Part shown: piece after piece, positions 51,737 through 61,200 of the stretch | Layout of the letters: each line of letters opens with the position of its first letter | Numbering within the stretch: the first letter of the stretch is position 1 | DNA from: Mariniphaga sp041687255 | Lineage (GTDB): Bacteria > Bacteroidota > Bacteroidia > Bacteroidales > Prolixibacteraceae | Length of the DNA stretch: 64,000 nucleotides | Direction of reading: 5' to 3' | NCBI GenBank assembly: GCA_041687255.1 | Contig: JAWLCL010000017.1 | Span: forward strand, 46,950-110,949 | Translations under genes and position numbers: made by a program | The notes under the pieces: model-generated | The model's input: only the letters and a program-made list of their open reading frames with translations | What the model was told of the DNA's origin: nothing | Databases searched by the model: none

Positions 51737-52822
51737 TTACTTCTTTATCATGTTCTTAAGACGATTACGATTATTCTTTATTATTGCCCGGCGAATTTCT
51801 TTTGAATAGAAAGCTTGAAAAAATCTGACTGTGTATCCCTCAGTAATATGAATGATTGATATTAAACCCAGGAAGGATTTTTTGAATGAACGTGAATCCA
51901 TAATTAATTCATGTTTCTTTTTCAGAATGTGATATTTCCAGTTTTGTATATGGAAAAATTGCTCGTTAAAGCCAAACACATACCTGGCAAAAGCAAAATA
52001 TGCAATTGCTTTTTTCCTTTTCTTAATTTTAGGAAGTGTGTTAATCAGGGAAAATTGTTTCGAAAACAGCTGTAAATCATAAATATTTCTCAATGGAATA
52101 TTTCCAATTAAATATCCTTTTTGAGAAAGCTGACTATGAATAAAATTTTGAATTATCTTATGCTGAAAGGATTGAACAAAACACCCTTTAATATTTAATG
52201 TAACTTTTTTTTCAGTATTAATTATTTTCTGATTATACCAGTTGCGTTTAATATGAGTAGGCATTCTGTGAATTTCAATGGAAGCTGGGAAATCAGGATG
52301 ATATAGTGGGGGATAATGATGCATCCATTTAGGAAGAACCAGAATATCAATCTTTTTATAACTTAAATATCCATGATTCATCAGTATTTCAGCCGATGTG
52401 AGGAAGTCTTTTTCGGGAATTAGAAAATCGATATCTACCATCATTCTTTCTCCGATATCGGAGTAAACGTCATCGATAAGATTACCTGCACCTTTAAAAT
52501 ATAATGGGAAAATATTTTCTTTATTCAGAGCCGATGTAACAGATTTAATTTGCCTGAGAATTGCAATGTTTCTCTGCCTGTTAAGTTCATATACTTCCAG
52601 CAAATAATCACTCAAATCCTGTGGCAGGTGCTGAAGAATATTATGCGATCGAAATTTCAGGTAGATTGAGGGTAAAATTAAATTATTACTACAAATTGCC
52701 ACAAATTGTTTCCAATCCATTAAATCATTTTGACATACCTCCAGAACATTTTTTCTAAATTCCGGATTTTCCTCCATTACAAGACATTTTCCGGCAAAAT
52801 AATAGATTTCACTTGGGGTCAT
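51737..52822 (-). CDS. NTP_transf_5-type nucleotidyltransferase family protein
   Basis: The frame reaches 52894, but the ATG at 52822 (MTPSEIYYFAGKCLV) is the sensible start, giving 361 residues and a 14-bp overlap with the upstream kinase gene. Motifs are LYFKGAGNLIDDVYSDIGERMMVDIDFLIP, with the D-x-D of the nucleotidyltransferase fold, and SIEIHRMPTHI. The family (Pfam NTP_transf_5, uncharacterised) is recurrent in lasso-peptide and exopolysaccharide clusters, next to HprK-like kinases. The overlap with the RRE-kinase gene argues for a joint function. The substrate is unknown. Confidence 0.8.
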   Translation of the reverse strand: MTPSEIYYFAGKCLVMEENPEFRKNVLEVCQNDLMDWKQFVAICSNNLILPSIYLKFRSHNILQHLPQDLSDYLLEVYELNRQRNIAILRQIKSVTSALNKENIFPLYFKGAGNLIDDVYSDIGERMMVDIDFLIPEKDFLTSAEILMNHGYLSYKKIDILVLPKWMHHYPPLYHPDFPASIEIHRMPTHIKRNWYNQKIINTEKKVTLNIKGCFVQSFQHKIIQNFIHSQLSQKGYLIGNIPLRNIYDLQLFSKQFSLINTLPKIKKRKKAIAYFAFARYVFGFNEQFFHIQNWKYHILKKKHELIMDSRSFKKSFLGLISIIHITEGYTVRFFQAFYSKEIRRAIIKNNRNRLKNMIKK

Positions 52823-53954
52823 TTTCAAAAAGTTGATTAACGGCATCAATGGCCTTTTGATTATTGGAATAAGTGAGATTATAAAAAGAAGCATTCAAAA
52901 TTTTATCGAGAAAAACAGCAACATTTTCAGGAGCTGGTGGTATCCAGGATTCTTCAAAGAGTTGTTTTAAAGCTTTAACAGGCTCGGTTTTTTCCAACAA
53001 TAAATCAACCGAATTATCATATTTTAAAAAAACAAATTTGTTAACTGGAAATATCATGTTCATCATTTTAGTATCTACCGGTAAATATTTTATTTTCTTA
53101 TTAGAATTTATTTCTATCAGCGAATTTTTTTTTAGTTCCGGATAATGGGATGTTAATAAATCTAAGGAGCCTTCTTTAACAGACATTGCCACTGGAAGCG
53201 GATATGCCTTAAAAGTCGATTGTTCAATGGGAACAAAATCATCTGAAATGATATGATATCCCTGCGTTTGAAGCAAGGCTGCAAACGTTGACTTTCCGCT
53301 GCCTGCAGATGCTGAAAACAAAATGGTTTTCCGGCCATTTGAAACGGCTGAAGCATGCACGGTCATAAGCCAGTCGGCTTCTGTTTTGTCGTGCAAAAGA
53401 TTCAACAGCTCAACAAAAACTTTTCCTTTTACATATCCACTTTCATCTTTTGTCCAACTTCCTTTAGGTACATCATCAACTTTTAATATAACTCTGTTTT
53501 TATACATAAACAGTTCAAAATGAGATGTGCCTTCAACTTCTCGGGTTGTTTCTAAGTGTTCCATCAGAGGATGAATGTAGTTTTCAAGTATTGAAGTTTC
53601 ATATGAGAACTCAATTACTTTATTCTGAATGCTGTAACAGTGTCTTGAAAAAGGTGAATCAACATGCTTATTAGTCTTACATGGATATTTATCTATATGT
53701 TTATCAGGATTTTTCGGCTGATTCATTTCCTGAATTTTCTGTCTGATTTCCAATATAAAAGTTAGACTGTCTTTATAGCTTACTCCGTAACGATGAGCAA
53801 AATCATTTGCGATTGTTTCAGATTTGTGTCTGTTAACTACTTTTCTAAAAACATACCAGGCCGGTTCTTCCAAGTAAAAATACAAATTACTGTTTTGAAA
53901 CCATATTAGGCAGTACTGACCTATCTTCTTTTTTATAAAAAGTATCTTTCCCAT
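52809..53954 (-). CDS. HprK-like kinase with PqqD/RRE-like N-terminal domain
   Basis: This 381-residue protein has an N-terminal part (about 20-85: EEPAWYVFRKVVNRHKSETIANDF, SLTFILEIRQKIQEM) that follows the PqqD/RiPP-recognition-element pattern. A HprK-type P-loop kinase domain follows, with HASAVSNGRKTILFSASAGSGKSTFAALL (Walker A about residue 212-221) and GYHIISDDFVPIE. HprK-like proteins of this size occur in lasso-peptide clusters (for example the paeninodin cluster), where they phosphorylate the peptide. It overlaps the nucleotidyltransferase gene, and the small peptide gene at 54758 is divergent. The RRE assignment is from pattern only. Confidence 0.75.
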   Translation of the reverse strand: MGKILFIKKKIGQYCLIWFQNSNLYFYLEEPAWYVFRKVVNRHKSETIANDFAHRYGVSYKDSLTFILEIRQKIQEMNQPKNPDKHIDKYPCKTNKHVDSPFSRHCYSIQNKVIEFSYETSILENYIHPLMEHLETTREVEGTSHFELFMYKNRVILKVDDVPKGSWTKDESGYVKGKVFVELLNLLHDKTEADWLMTVHASAVSNGRKTILFSASAGSGKSTFAALLQTQGYHIISDDFVPIEQSTFKAYPLPVAMSVKEGSLDLLTSHYPELKKNSLIEINSNKKIKYLPVDTKMMNMIFPVNKFVFLKYDNSVDLLLEKTEPVKALKQLFEESWIPPAPENVAVFLDKILNASFYNLTYSNNQKAIDAVNQLFENDPK

Positions 53955-54019
53955 GAAGTATTAATTAGTAAAATAATGATTAAATGAAAGATAAAGCTGA
54001 ATATATTTTTTTTCATTGT

Positions 54020-54651
54020 TGTCCGGTAAACCGGACTATTTATAATTTTTTGTTTTTAACATACAGTTAATCAATAATTGTACTTTTCATATTCAAAAGT
54101 AAGCCCCTTGTATTTCCGGGAATAGCGAATTTAATGTCTTTAAACAATGATATGGTAGTCGAATCCATAATAAAGAGCCTTCTCATATCTGCATCGCTCA
54201 ACCGGCTGTCCGCTAATATCGTCCATGTTTACGATATGTGCTCATATAGATATCTCCAAACACTTTACTGCTTCGTCTAACATTTGCCTCGGAAAACGTG
54301 CTCCTGCGTACCAGATAAGACAAACCTAAATGGGATAGCTTATGTGCATTGGCTAACAATCCGAGTATTGTTCCCGTAGTGAATGATAACCTTCAATGGC
54401 AACGAAAAGCATAACAACAACGTGATGGTAAGTTGTAAACTTTTTTACATACCGTTCTGCGTCATGCTGCTTTGCAACTTTCCTAATCTCACTCTTATCA
54501 ATGAACGTTAATAACTGATTAAATATCGGCTGTCCGCTAAAATTTGTGTTCTTACCCATGTCTAACTTTTTTGTGTCGTAACTCAAAAGTAGACATTCCG
54601 GGTGGTACTGAAAAAAGTACCGCCCGGATTAATAATATTTTTTACCGGACA
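54020..54651 (-). mobile_element. Internally deleted IS4-family (DUF4372-type) insertion sequence
   Basis: Both ends carry TGTCCGGTAAA as an inverted repeat (54020-54030 and 54641-54651). Between them lies a broken transposase in minus orientation. At about 630 bp the element is far shorter than a complete IS of this group, so the middle and 3' part of the transposase gene have been lost. It separates the HprK-like gene from the small peptide gene. Confidence 0.75.
54070..54559 (-). pseudogene. IS4-type transposase remnant (DUF4372 N-terminus), frameshifted
   Basis: From the ATG at 54559 the frame gives MGKNTNFSGQPIFNQLL and FTTYHHVVVMLFVAIEGYHSLRE. After a one-base loss near 54365 it continues LLANAHKLSHLGLSYLVRRSTFSEAN and SSKVFGDIYMSTYR. 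After another break near 54226 it gives LADSRLSDADMRRLFIMDSTTISLFKDIKF, which contains the first catalytic Asp (MDSTT). The reading then stops. The protein cannot be functional. Confidence 0.85.
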
Positions 54652-54757
54652 CTAATGATTTTTTTTTTAAAAACAACTATTAAATGGATTTTTTTTCATA
54701 ATTTGTACAAACTCATGAAGGTTTTTATATAATTTCAACGTTAAAAAGTTTATTAAT

Positions 54758-55027
54758 ATGGGAACAAAGAAATATGAAATAGAAGAAAAATCAGTTTCTG
54801 ATTTTAGGGGCAAAAAGATTTCAAGAAAAGAAGCCATATAAAAATCGGGATACATGGCTGCATCTGCTGCAACCATGATGATTTTACTTAATAAAAATGC
54901 TGAAGCAGCCCCAGCAACAAGTGGTAATAATGGCTGGGGTAATGGAGACCAATATCCTCCTGGTAATTCTGGGGACCACAACAATGCTGAAAATAACAAC
55001 TCAGGAAAGGAAGATCCTACAAAATAA
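54758..55027 (+). pseudogene. Small secreted-peptide gene with one in-frame stop codon (candidate modified-peptide precursor)
   Basis: From the ATG at 54758 the frame reads MGTKKYEIEEKSVSDFRGKK then ISRKEAI and a TAA (54839-54841). In the same frame it goes on KSGYMAASAATMMILLNKN, AEAAPATSGNNGWGNGDQ and YPPGNSGDHNN to a stop at 55025-55027. Apart from that TAA (one base from AAA, Lys) it is a coherent 89-codon gene: basic leader, hydrophobic secretion segment, cleavage-like AEAAPA, and a Gly/Asn/Pro-rich mature part. It may be inactivated, read through, or restarted at the ATG at 54854. It is divergent from the RRE-kinase/nucleotidyltransferase pair. Confidence 0.6.
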
Positions 55028-55545
55028 ATTAAGGGTTGTAAAAAGTTAATTGAAACACATTTTAATTAACGTCATATGGATTTTACAATTAAGATGAAAG
55101 TTTTGTTCTTTGGAATCAAAGACTATATTCATTGTTTGAGTTTCCTTTGAATGTCAAATTTATAATGGTTTTGAAATTGTTGCGGGAAAATGGTTTATCT
55201 ACAACCTTGCCAACAAGTTGATTATTTTTGATTAGTTGAACCAGGTAGGCGTGGTCTCAAGCTTAGTGTGTCCAAATAAAATGCAAAAGATCTCAAGCAT
55301 CCTCCTGATTTATTCCCTTTAATAATTGAATACCGCTGCCTCATTTGTTCTTTTTTAGAAATGTACAGTCCAAATCCAACAATCTAGGCTGTTTTATCCA
55401 ATTCCCAGAGATCTGATTTTAACTTGAATGGCTATGTGCTACTGACAGAGCTAATAGGCTTAATATAGGTATAATAAAAGTATATACATTTATTTGAACC
55501 GGATGTCAGAAGCTTGAAAGTTATTACTTTGTTGATTCTGTTAAT
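55028..55545. other. Intergenic region, nothing recognised
   Basis: About 520 bp of AT-rich sequence between the peptide gene and the convergent dehydratase gene. I see no ORF with coding character, no clear hairpin terminator and no repeat shared with the rest of the window. Confidence 0.5.
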
Positions 55546-57474
55546 TCAGGACAAGGTGTCGGTTTCAATTAACGTAGATTTTTTATTGTACCTGGGATTA
55601 ATTGAAGTAAATTCAGGTACCATTTGTGCCATTTCCTTTACCAGTTGCTCATGGGTAGCGGTATCCACCTTTTCAAGCAAACGGATCACTTGCCCTTTCA
55701 CAACAGTATGGTCGTGCTTACGAACGTTGCCTATCATTATTTTATCGTTGTAGGTAGGTAATAAACCTTCCATATCATCCAGCAGCTCTTCGTACAGTTT
55801 TTCTCCCGGTCGCAAATTTGTAATTTCGATTTTTATATCACGATTGGGTATAAAACCTGATAATAATATCATTTTTTCTGCAAGGCTATAAATTCGCACA
55901 GGATCTCCCATGTCGAATACAAATATTTCTCCTCCGTTACCCATGAAGCAGGCATCCAGCACCAGCTGGCACGCTTCGGGAATGGTCATAAAATAGCGGG
56001 TGATATCTTGATGAGTTACCGTTACCGGGCCACCGTTTTCAATTTGTTTTTTGAACAACGGTACCACCGAACCGTGTGAACCCAGCACGTTCCCAAAACG
56101 GGTGGTTATAAACTGAGTGGGGCCAGTAATGCTTTGTGCCAGCGATTGTACATAGATTTCACTGATACGCTTGGAGGCTCCCATTACATTGGTTGGGTTA
56201 ACGGCTTTATCGGTCGATATGAATACAAACTTTTTCACTCCGAATTCCACCGATAAATCGGCCAGATTTTTCGTGCCGCCTACATTTACGCGTATCGCTT
56301 CACAGGGAAACTGTTCCATTAGGGGAACATGCTTGTAAGCAGCTGCATTGATGACCATGGAAGGATTAAATCGTTCAAATATCCGGCGTAGTTTCGCCGC
56401 ATTGGTCACATCACCTACAATTACGGTAAACCGAGGATTGCTGTTTTGGGTGATGATTTGGTTCTGCAAGTCGTATAAATCCGATTCTGCCTTATCCAGT
56501 AAAACGACATGGTGCGCCCCAAAAAGGATAAGCTGGTTTACAATTTCAGAACCGATGGAACCGGCGGCGCCTGCCACCAGCACAACGGCTTTTTGAACAC
56601 CTTCTTTTATCCTGGCACGGTCAAGCTGTATGGCATCCCTGCTCAGCAAATCTTCGATTTTTATGGCTTTTATTTCCCGGGCACTCAATTCTCCGTTTAG
56701 CCATTTGTTAACGGAGGGAACTTCCTTGACCAGAATTCCAAACGGAAGGCATTTATCCACAATTTCACGTTTCAGTTTTGGTTGCAGTTCATCTTCATCT
56801 ACTGCCAGTATGATTTCGGAAATATGTTTTTTTGGAATGATTTTTTTAAATGCCCGCTGCACGGAATAGATAGGAATTCCTGCCAGCCTTTTATGCTGCA
56901 GAAAGACATTATTGTCGATGAACCCAATTAGTTGTATCTTTTGGGAATCATCGCTCATCAGCACATTTCGTGTAATTTCACCCAATCTGCCCGTTCCATA
57001 GATCATTATGTTTTTAACATTACTTCGTTTTATAAACCATTCGTTGTAGATTCCTTTGGCCATAATTCGAGACAGAAGAAGTACATTAAATGCAATCGTA
57101 AAATGAATGATGATGATGGAATAGGGAATGAGCAGGGGAGAGTTGTATGCAAAATATCTTAGAAACAATGAAAGCACCAGAAGTAAAGTGCTTCCTATAG
57201 CAAGGGCAAAAAATATCCGGATGATGTCCTCCGTAGTGCTTTGCCTCAGTATTCCGGAATAAGATCTCATGATATAAAAAGCCCAGGTGAAGGTTCCTAC
57301 AGCCAGAAACATTTGCTGGTAGTTAATGAAAGTCGCCGCTGTTCCGACATCAAAATTGAACCGGAGGATGTATGCCAGTATGAATGAGGTCCAAACAACA
57401 GTAAGATCGAATAGCAGCACCATCCAACGGGGCAGGTACCGCTTTGTGAAGTATGTTTTGAATCGGGTTATCAT
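55546..57474 (-). CDS. FlaA1/CapD-type nucleotide-sugar C4,6-dehydratase, membrane-bound
   Basis: This 642-residue protein has four hydrophobic spans (about residues 15-140) and a CoA-binding-like Rossmann domain (about 150-265: NIMIYGTGRLGEITRNVLM). A C-terminal SDR dehydratase domain follows (about 290-600) with VLVAGAAGSIGSEIVNQL, NAAAYKHVPLMEQFPCEAIRVN, STDKAVNPTNVMGASKRISE and LRPGEKLYEELLDD. It converts UDP-GlcNAc-type sugars to 4-keto-6-deoxy forms for surface polysaccharide. With the aminotransferase at 62098 and the sugar phosphotransferase at 61201 it can supply a bacillosamine-like amino sugar (inference). Confidence 0.93.
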   Translation of the reverse strand: MITRFKTYFTKRYLPRWMVLLFDLTVVWTSFILAYILRFNFDVGTAATFINYQQMFLAVGTFTWAFYIMRSYSGILRQSTTEDIIRIFFALAIGSTLLLVLSLFLRYFAYNSPLLIPYSIIIIHFTIAFNVLLLSRIMAKGIYNEWFIKRSNVKNIMIYGTGRLGEITRNVLMSDDSQKIQLIGFIDNNVFLQHKRLAGIPIYSVQRAFKKIIPKKHISEIILAVDEDELQPKLKREIVDKCLPFGILVKEVPSVNKWLNGELSAREIKAIKIEDLLSRDAIQLDRARIKEGVQKAVVLVAGAAGSIGSEIVNQLILFGAHHVVLLDKAESDLYDLQNQIITQNSNPRFTVIVGDVTNAAKLRRIFERFNPSMVINAAAYKHVPLMEQFPCEAIRVNVGGTKNLADLSVEFGVKKFVFISTDKAVNPTNVMGASKRISEIYVQSLAQSITGPTQFITTRFGNVLGSHGSVVPLFKKQIENGGPVTVTHQDITRYFMTIPEACQLVLDACFMGNGGEIFVFDMGDPVRIYSLAEKMILLSGFIPNRDIKIEITNLRPGEKLYEELLDDMEGLLPTYNDKIMIGNVRKHDHTVVKGQVIRLLEKVDTATHEQLVKEMAQMVPEFTSINPRYNKKSTLIETDTLS

Positions 57475-57743
57475 TGTTTTAAAATTATATTATTAATAAT
57501 AAAAGTTAAGAATATTTAATGTGTTTCTCAATAATGTACACTCTTTATTGTAAGCATAGATCATATTATCATTTCAGGATAACGAGTTCTGAAGAAATGT
57601 TAAATACAGTAGAACTTGATTTCCAGCTACTGCGGATTTTTTAAATTAGGTATAACTGGTTTGGAAATCATACGAAGATGTTTTATTACAAATACATAAA
57701 TGGTTCATAAACTCAATTAATTTTATAAAATCCAGGCGAAGAA

Positions 57744-60227
57744 TTACGATTCGTACAACTGCTCATTATCAATCTTTAGCCTTTTACGATTATTTTTTTT
57801 ATCTTTTCCGTTACCATACGCATATCCGTATCCATAAGCATAACCGTAATTGTAACTGTAATTATTTGCAATTTTGCCTTCCCGGATGCCGTTAATGAGT
57901 ATACCTACGCCTTTCAGTTCATTTTTTTCCACTTCTTCCAAAGCAGTCTTCAACCCCAGTTTATGCGTATACCTGTGGCGCACAATAAATAAACTGATAT
58001 CAAGGTATTCGTGCAATTGATAAAGATCGGCAACAAGTCCAACCGGCGGCGTATCAATAACAATTACATCATAAGTTTCTTTTAGATTTGCGAACAGTTG
58101 TGTTACTTTCTCATCAATAAGCATTTCTGCCGGATTGGGAGGAATAGGACCGGCAGGAATAATATTCAGATAGGGATGTTTGGTTTCAAAGGTAATTTCA
58201 GCAAGTTCTGCTTTTCCAATGATATAGCTGACAAAACCTGAATCTGACTTCAGATTAAATTCTTCAGTTATTTTTGAGTTACGGAGATCGAGGTCAAGCA
58301 AAACTGTTTTTTTGCGGGTTAAGGCAAACGATGAAGCTATATTAATGGCGTTGTATGTTTTACCCTCCTGTGGAAAAGCAGAGGTAACCGCAATAACCGG
58401 GTTTTCCTTACCTTTACACATCAGGTTCAATTTATTACGTATGGCGCGGTATGTTTCGCTGGGCTGAGTATTAGGATTATCCAATAACAGCGTTCGGCTT
58501 CCGTTCTCTTTCTTATTGCGAAAAACATGTCCGATTATGGGATAATCAGTAATGGCTTCAATTTCCTCCTGCGACTCAATTTTTCGGCTAAAAAAGTTTC
58601 GGAGAAACAGTATTATCGCCGGCAAAATAAGTCCCAGTAACAAGGCAACAGAAAAAATTCTCAAGGTCATAGGTTGAATTTTTGCTCTAAACTGTGCTTC
58701 TTCAATAACCATACTGTCCGGAGTATTCGAAGCCTTGGCTATTTGTGCTTCGGATAGTTTTTGAAGCAAAAAGGTATAGGTTTCGTTGTTCAGTTTATAG
58801 GTTCGTTCAAAATTAATAAAGTTTCTTTCCGTTCCGGGGAGGCGTCTGACCTGGGCTTCATATTGGCGTAATCGGGAATTTAACTCCTCCAGTGCCAGGT
58901 CCGACTGAGAAATGGTATTTGTAATGCTTTCAAAAAGCGCCTGTTTAGCACTTTTAATCTGGGCATTCAACTTTACAATCGTAGGATGTTCCGAGCCTGC
59001 ACGAATCGAGGTCAGACTGAGTTTCTGTGTCAACAGCTCGTTTAACCGAAGAATCAGGCTATTCAGCAGGGGATCGTCTATGCCCATTGCCGATGGCGCA
59101 ATGACAGTCTCCAGGTCCTGGTTGCTTTCAATATAATCTTTCAGGTAATGGTAATATCGATTCTTTGTTTCCATCTCCACTTGTTCCTTGTCGAGGTCAT
59201 TCATTTGCTCCAGCAGGTGTTCCGATTGCACGGAGATGTCTAATACCTGATTCCTGCTTTGAAAATTTTCCAACCGGTTTTCGGAGATGTTTAGCGAATC
59301 GGAAATTGTTTGCAACTGGCTGCTGATAAACTGAATGGTACGGTTGGCATTCTCATTTTTTTTATCCAGGTTATCGAGCTGGTAGACTTCTGTAAGTTTA
59401 TTCAGAAAATCAATTCCTTTTTGAATATTATAATCATTTATACTTAATTCAATAATCGAAGTTTCCTGCATTGGAAGCGATACTTCCAGTCGTTGCTTAT
59501 ATTCATAGAGCAGGTTTTCCGGTTTGTGAAATTTGAATTTATAATTGTAAATTTCCTGCGGTTTCAATTGCTTGTTGAGCAAAATCTGAAATGAAAATAA
59601 ATCGGATGTAAGTGTTGCCCCTGCATCGATTGTTTTAGTGAATGACACGGGCATTCTTGATATAGTTTTATTTATTGAATAATCGTAAACCTGTGCCTGC
59701 TCTTCTTCAATTGATACTAAAAGTTTTCCATCGGGTTGAATAGTCAGATGGAAATCAGCCTCAACCAATTGTGGATGTTGTTTGTCCCATATAACTCTAA
59801 AAGGTGCCTGCTTATAAACATCTACAGTTGCAACTCTGCCAACGGCGAAATAACTGACTTCAAAATCCAGTTCTTCCAGGGTCTTTGAAACAATTGGTGT
59901 GGATTTGAGAAAAACGGTTTGGTTATAAATATTCCGCATGTTGTTCATAATCCCCAATCCTCCAAACACATCTCCTGTAATGCCTGTTTGTCCGCCTGAG
60001 AGGGGAGAGCTGGCTTTTTCCTCCTCAACCACCATACTCGATCTAATTAAATAAATCGGAGTAGTATAACGGTTGTAAACATAGGCAATTCCTATAAAAA
60101 CCAGTAAACTGATAATAAACCAGTACCAGTTTTGAAACAGTTTACTCAGCAATTTCTCAATGTCATTCGATTCATTGTTCGAACGGTAATTATTTTTTTT
60201 ATTGATGTTTTGTTGTGAGATCATCAT
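57744..60227 (-). CDS. Wzc-like polysaccharide co-polymerase / tyrosine autokinase
   Basis: This 827-residue protein has an N-terminal Wzz domain between spans at about residues 35-52 and 525-545, with coiled coil in between (residues 290-490). A C-terminal BY-kinase follows: SAFPQEGKTYNAINIASSFAL (Walker A), KKTVLLDLDLRNSK (Walker A') and YDVIVIDTPPVGLVAD (Walker B). The tail is very Tyr-rich (NNYSYNYGYAYGYGYAYG), the usual autophosphorylation cluster. It controls polymerisation and export of capsular or exopolysaccharide in the inner membrane. It overlaps the Wza-like gene by 4 bp. Confidence 0.95.
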   Translation of the reverse strand: MMISQQNINKKNNYRSNNESNDIEKLLSKLFQNWYWFIISLLVFIGIAYVYNRYTTPIYLIRSSMVVEEEKASSPLSGGQTGITGDVFGGLGIMNNMRNIYNQTVFLKSTPIVSKTLEELDFEVSYFAVGRVATVDVYKQAPFRVIWDKQHPQLVEADFHLTIQPDGKLLVSIEEEQAQVYDYSINKTISRMPVSFTKTIDAGATLTSDLFSFQILLNKQLKPQEIYNYKFKFHKPENLLYEYKQRLEVSLPMQETSIIELSINDYNIQKGIDFLNKLTEVYQLDNLDKKNENANRTIQFISSQLQTISDSLNISENRLENFQSRNQVLDISVQSEHLLEQMNDLDKEQVEMETKNRYYHYLKDYIESNQDLETVIAPSAMGIDDPLLNSLILRLNELLTQKLSLTSIRAGSEHPTIVKLNAQIKSAKQALFESITNTISQSDLALEELNSRLRQYEAQVRRLPGTERNFINFERTYKLNNETYTFLLQKLSEAQIAKASNTPDSMVIEEAQFRAKIQPMTLRIFSVALLLGLILPAIILFLRNFFSRKIESQEEIEAITDYPIIGHVFRNKKENGSRTLLLDNPNTQPSETYRAIRNKLNLMCKGKENPVIAVTSAFPQEGKTYNAINIASSFALTRKKTVLLDLDLRNSKITEEFNLKSDSGFVSYIIGKAELAEITFETKHPYLNIIPAGPIPPNPAEMLIDEKVTQLFANLKETYDVIVIDTPPVGLVADLYQLHEYLDISLFIVRHRYTHKLGLKTALEEVEKNELKGVGILINGIREGKIANNYSYNYGYAYGYGYAYGNGKDKKNNRKRLKIDNEQLYES

Positions 60228-61009
60228 ATAAATAAATTAAGTATTAATAAACCTATAGAAACAACTGAACTAAAAATTGTGAGTGGTGCAGCATAAGGCA
60301 GGTTTTTGGCGCCATACACTTTGGTGCTGTGTTGCACATAGATGATATCATGGGGTAAAATGTAGTAATAAGGCGAATACATTACTGCCGGATTTGTCAA
60401 ATCAAGCTCTGCGACGTACTTTCCATTTTCAGATTCCCTTATTATTTTTACGTTTTTTCGATTCCCGTAATCGGTTACATCTCCGGCAGCTCCCAAAGCT
60501 TCAAAAATAGTAAGCTGATTTTTCACCATTAGCATTTGTCCCGGGGAACGTACTTCTCCTAATACAGTAATGTTTCTGTTGACCAGTTTAACAAAAACCG
60601 ATGCACTTTCAAGATATTTATTCACTTCACTCTGTAATTCATTGTTAGCTTCTGCCAACGTACGCCCGGCCATTTCAATCCGGCCAAGGTAGGGATATTG
60701 TATATAGCCCTGCTCATCGACAAGATAGGTGATTATTTCCATATTTGTTGTGCTTGCAAAGCCGCCAGTGGCCTGTGCACCGGATAGGTTCAGGAAAGCC
60801 GCATCTAAAGGATCGGCACTAATCACCTGAATGTATAACTGGTCGTTGGGACGTATCGTGTAAACATTAGGTAAGGGCCCGCTTTCGAGAGGCTGGTTGG
60901 TTTTTATTTCATTCAGGTAAGTGATCTCCTGCAAAGGTGTACTGCATGAGGTCAGCAACAGAACAATTAAAATAATACAATAATTCGGATTTTTCTTTTT
61001 AAAGTTCAT
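60224..61009 (-). CDS. Wza-like polysaccharide export lipoprotein
   Basis: The ATG at 61009 (MNFKKKNPNYCIILIVLLLTSC) gives a proper lipoprotein signal with lipobox LLTSC, and is preferred over the frame from 61045, for 261 residues. It has the polysaccharide-export domain VYTIRPNDQLYIQVISADP, then SLBB-like parts EQGYIQYPYLGRIEMAGRTLAEANNEL and NRNITVLGEVRSPGQMLM, and a C-terminal hydrophobic segment (PLTIFSSVVSIGLLILNLFI). It forms the outer-membrane export channel together with the Wzc-like protein, whose gene overlaps it by 4 bp. Confidence 0.93.
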   Translation of the reverse strand: MNFKKKNPNYCIILIVLLLTSCSTPLQEITYLNEIKTNQPLESGPLPNVYTIRPNDQLYIQVISADPLDAAFLNLSGAQATGGFASTTNMEIITYLVDEQGYIQYPYLGRIEMAGRTLAEANNELQSEVNKYLESASVFVKLVNRNITVLGEVRSPGQMLMVKNQLTIFEALGAAGDVTDYGNRKNVKIIRESENGKYVAELDLTNPAVMYSPYYYILPHDIIYVQHSTKVYGAKNLPYAAPLTIFSSVVSIGLLILNLFI

Positions 61010-61200
61010 ATGATTTTGGTTTAATAAATTTACTAGTTTATTCAATCGTACATCAAAATGAATAAATTTAATTGTTGATTAATCATTTTTTCGAATGAAG
61101 ACAGCTGCATGCTATCGTGAGATTGCTTTTCCCGATGGATGTTCTTATGAGACAAAAATCAAAGTAGTTATCCAGTAGAAAAATAAATCAGGAAAAAGAA

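Noticed and set aside
54667..54999. 110-codon minus-strand frame
   Set aside because: It is the antisense of the small peptide gene region. Its composition and the leader/secretion pattern on the plus strand argue that the plus strand is the coding one.
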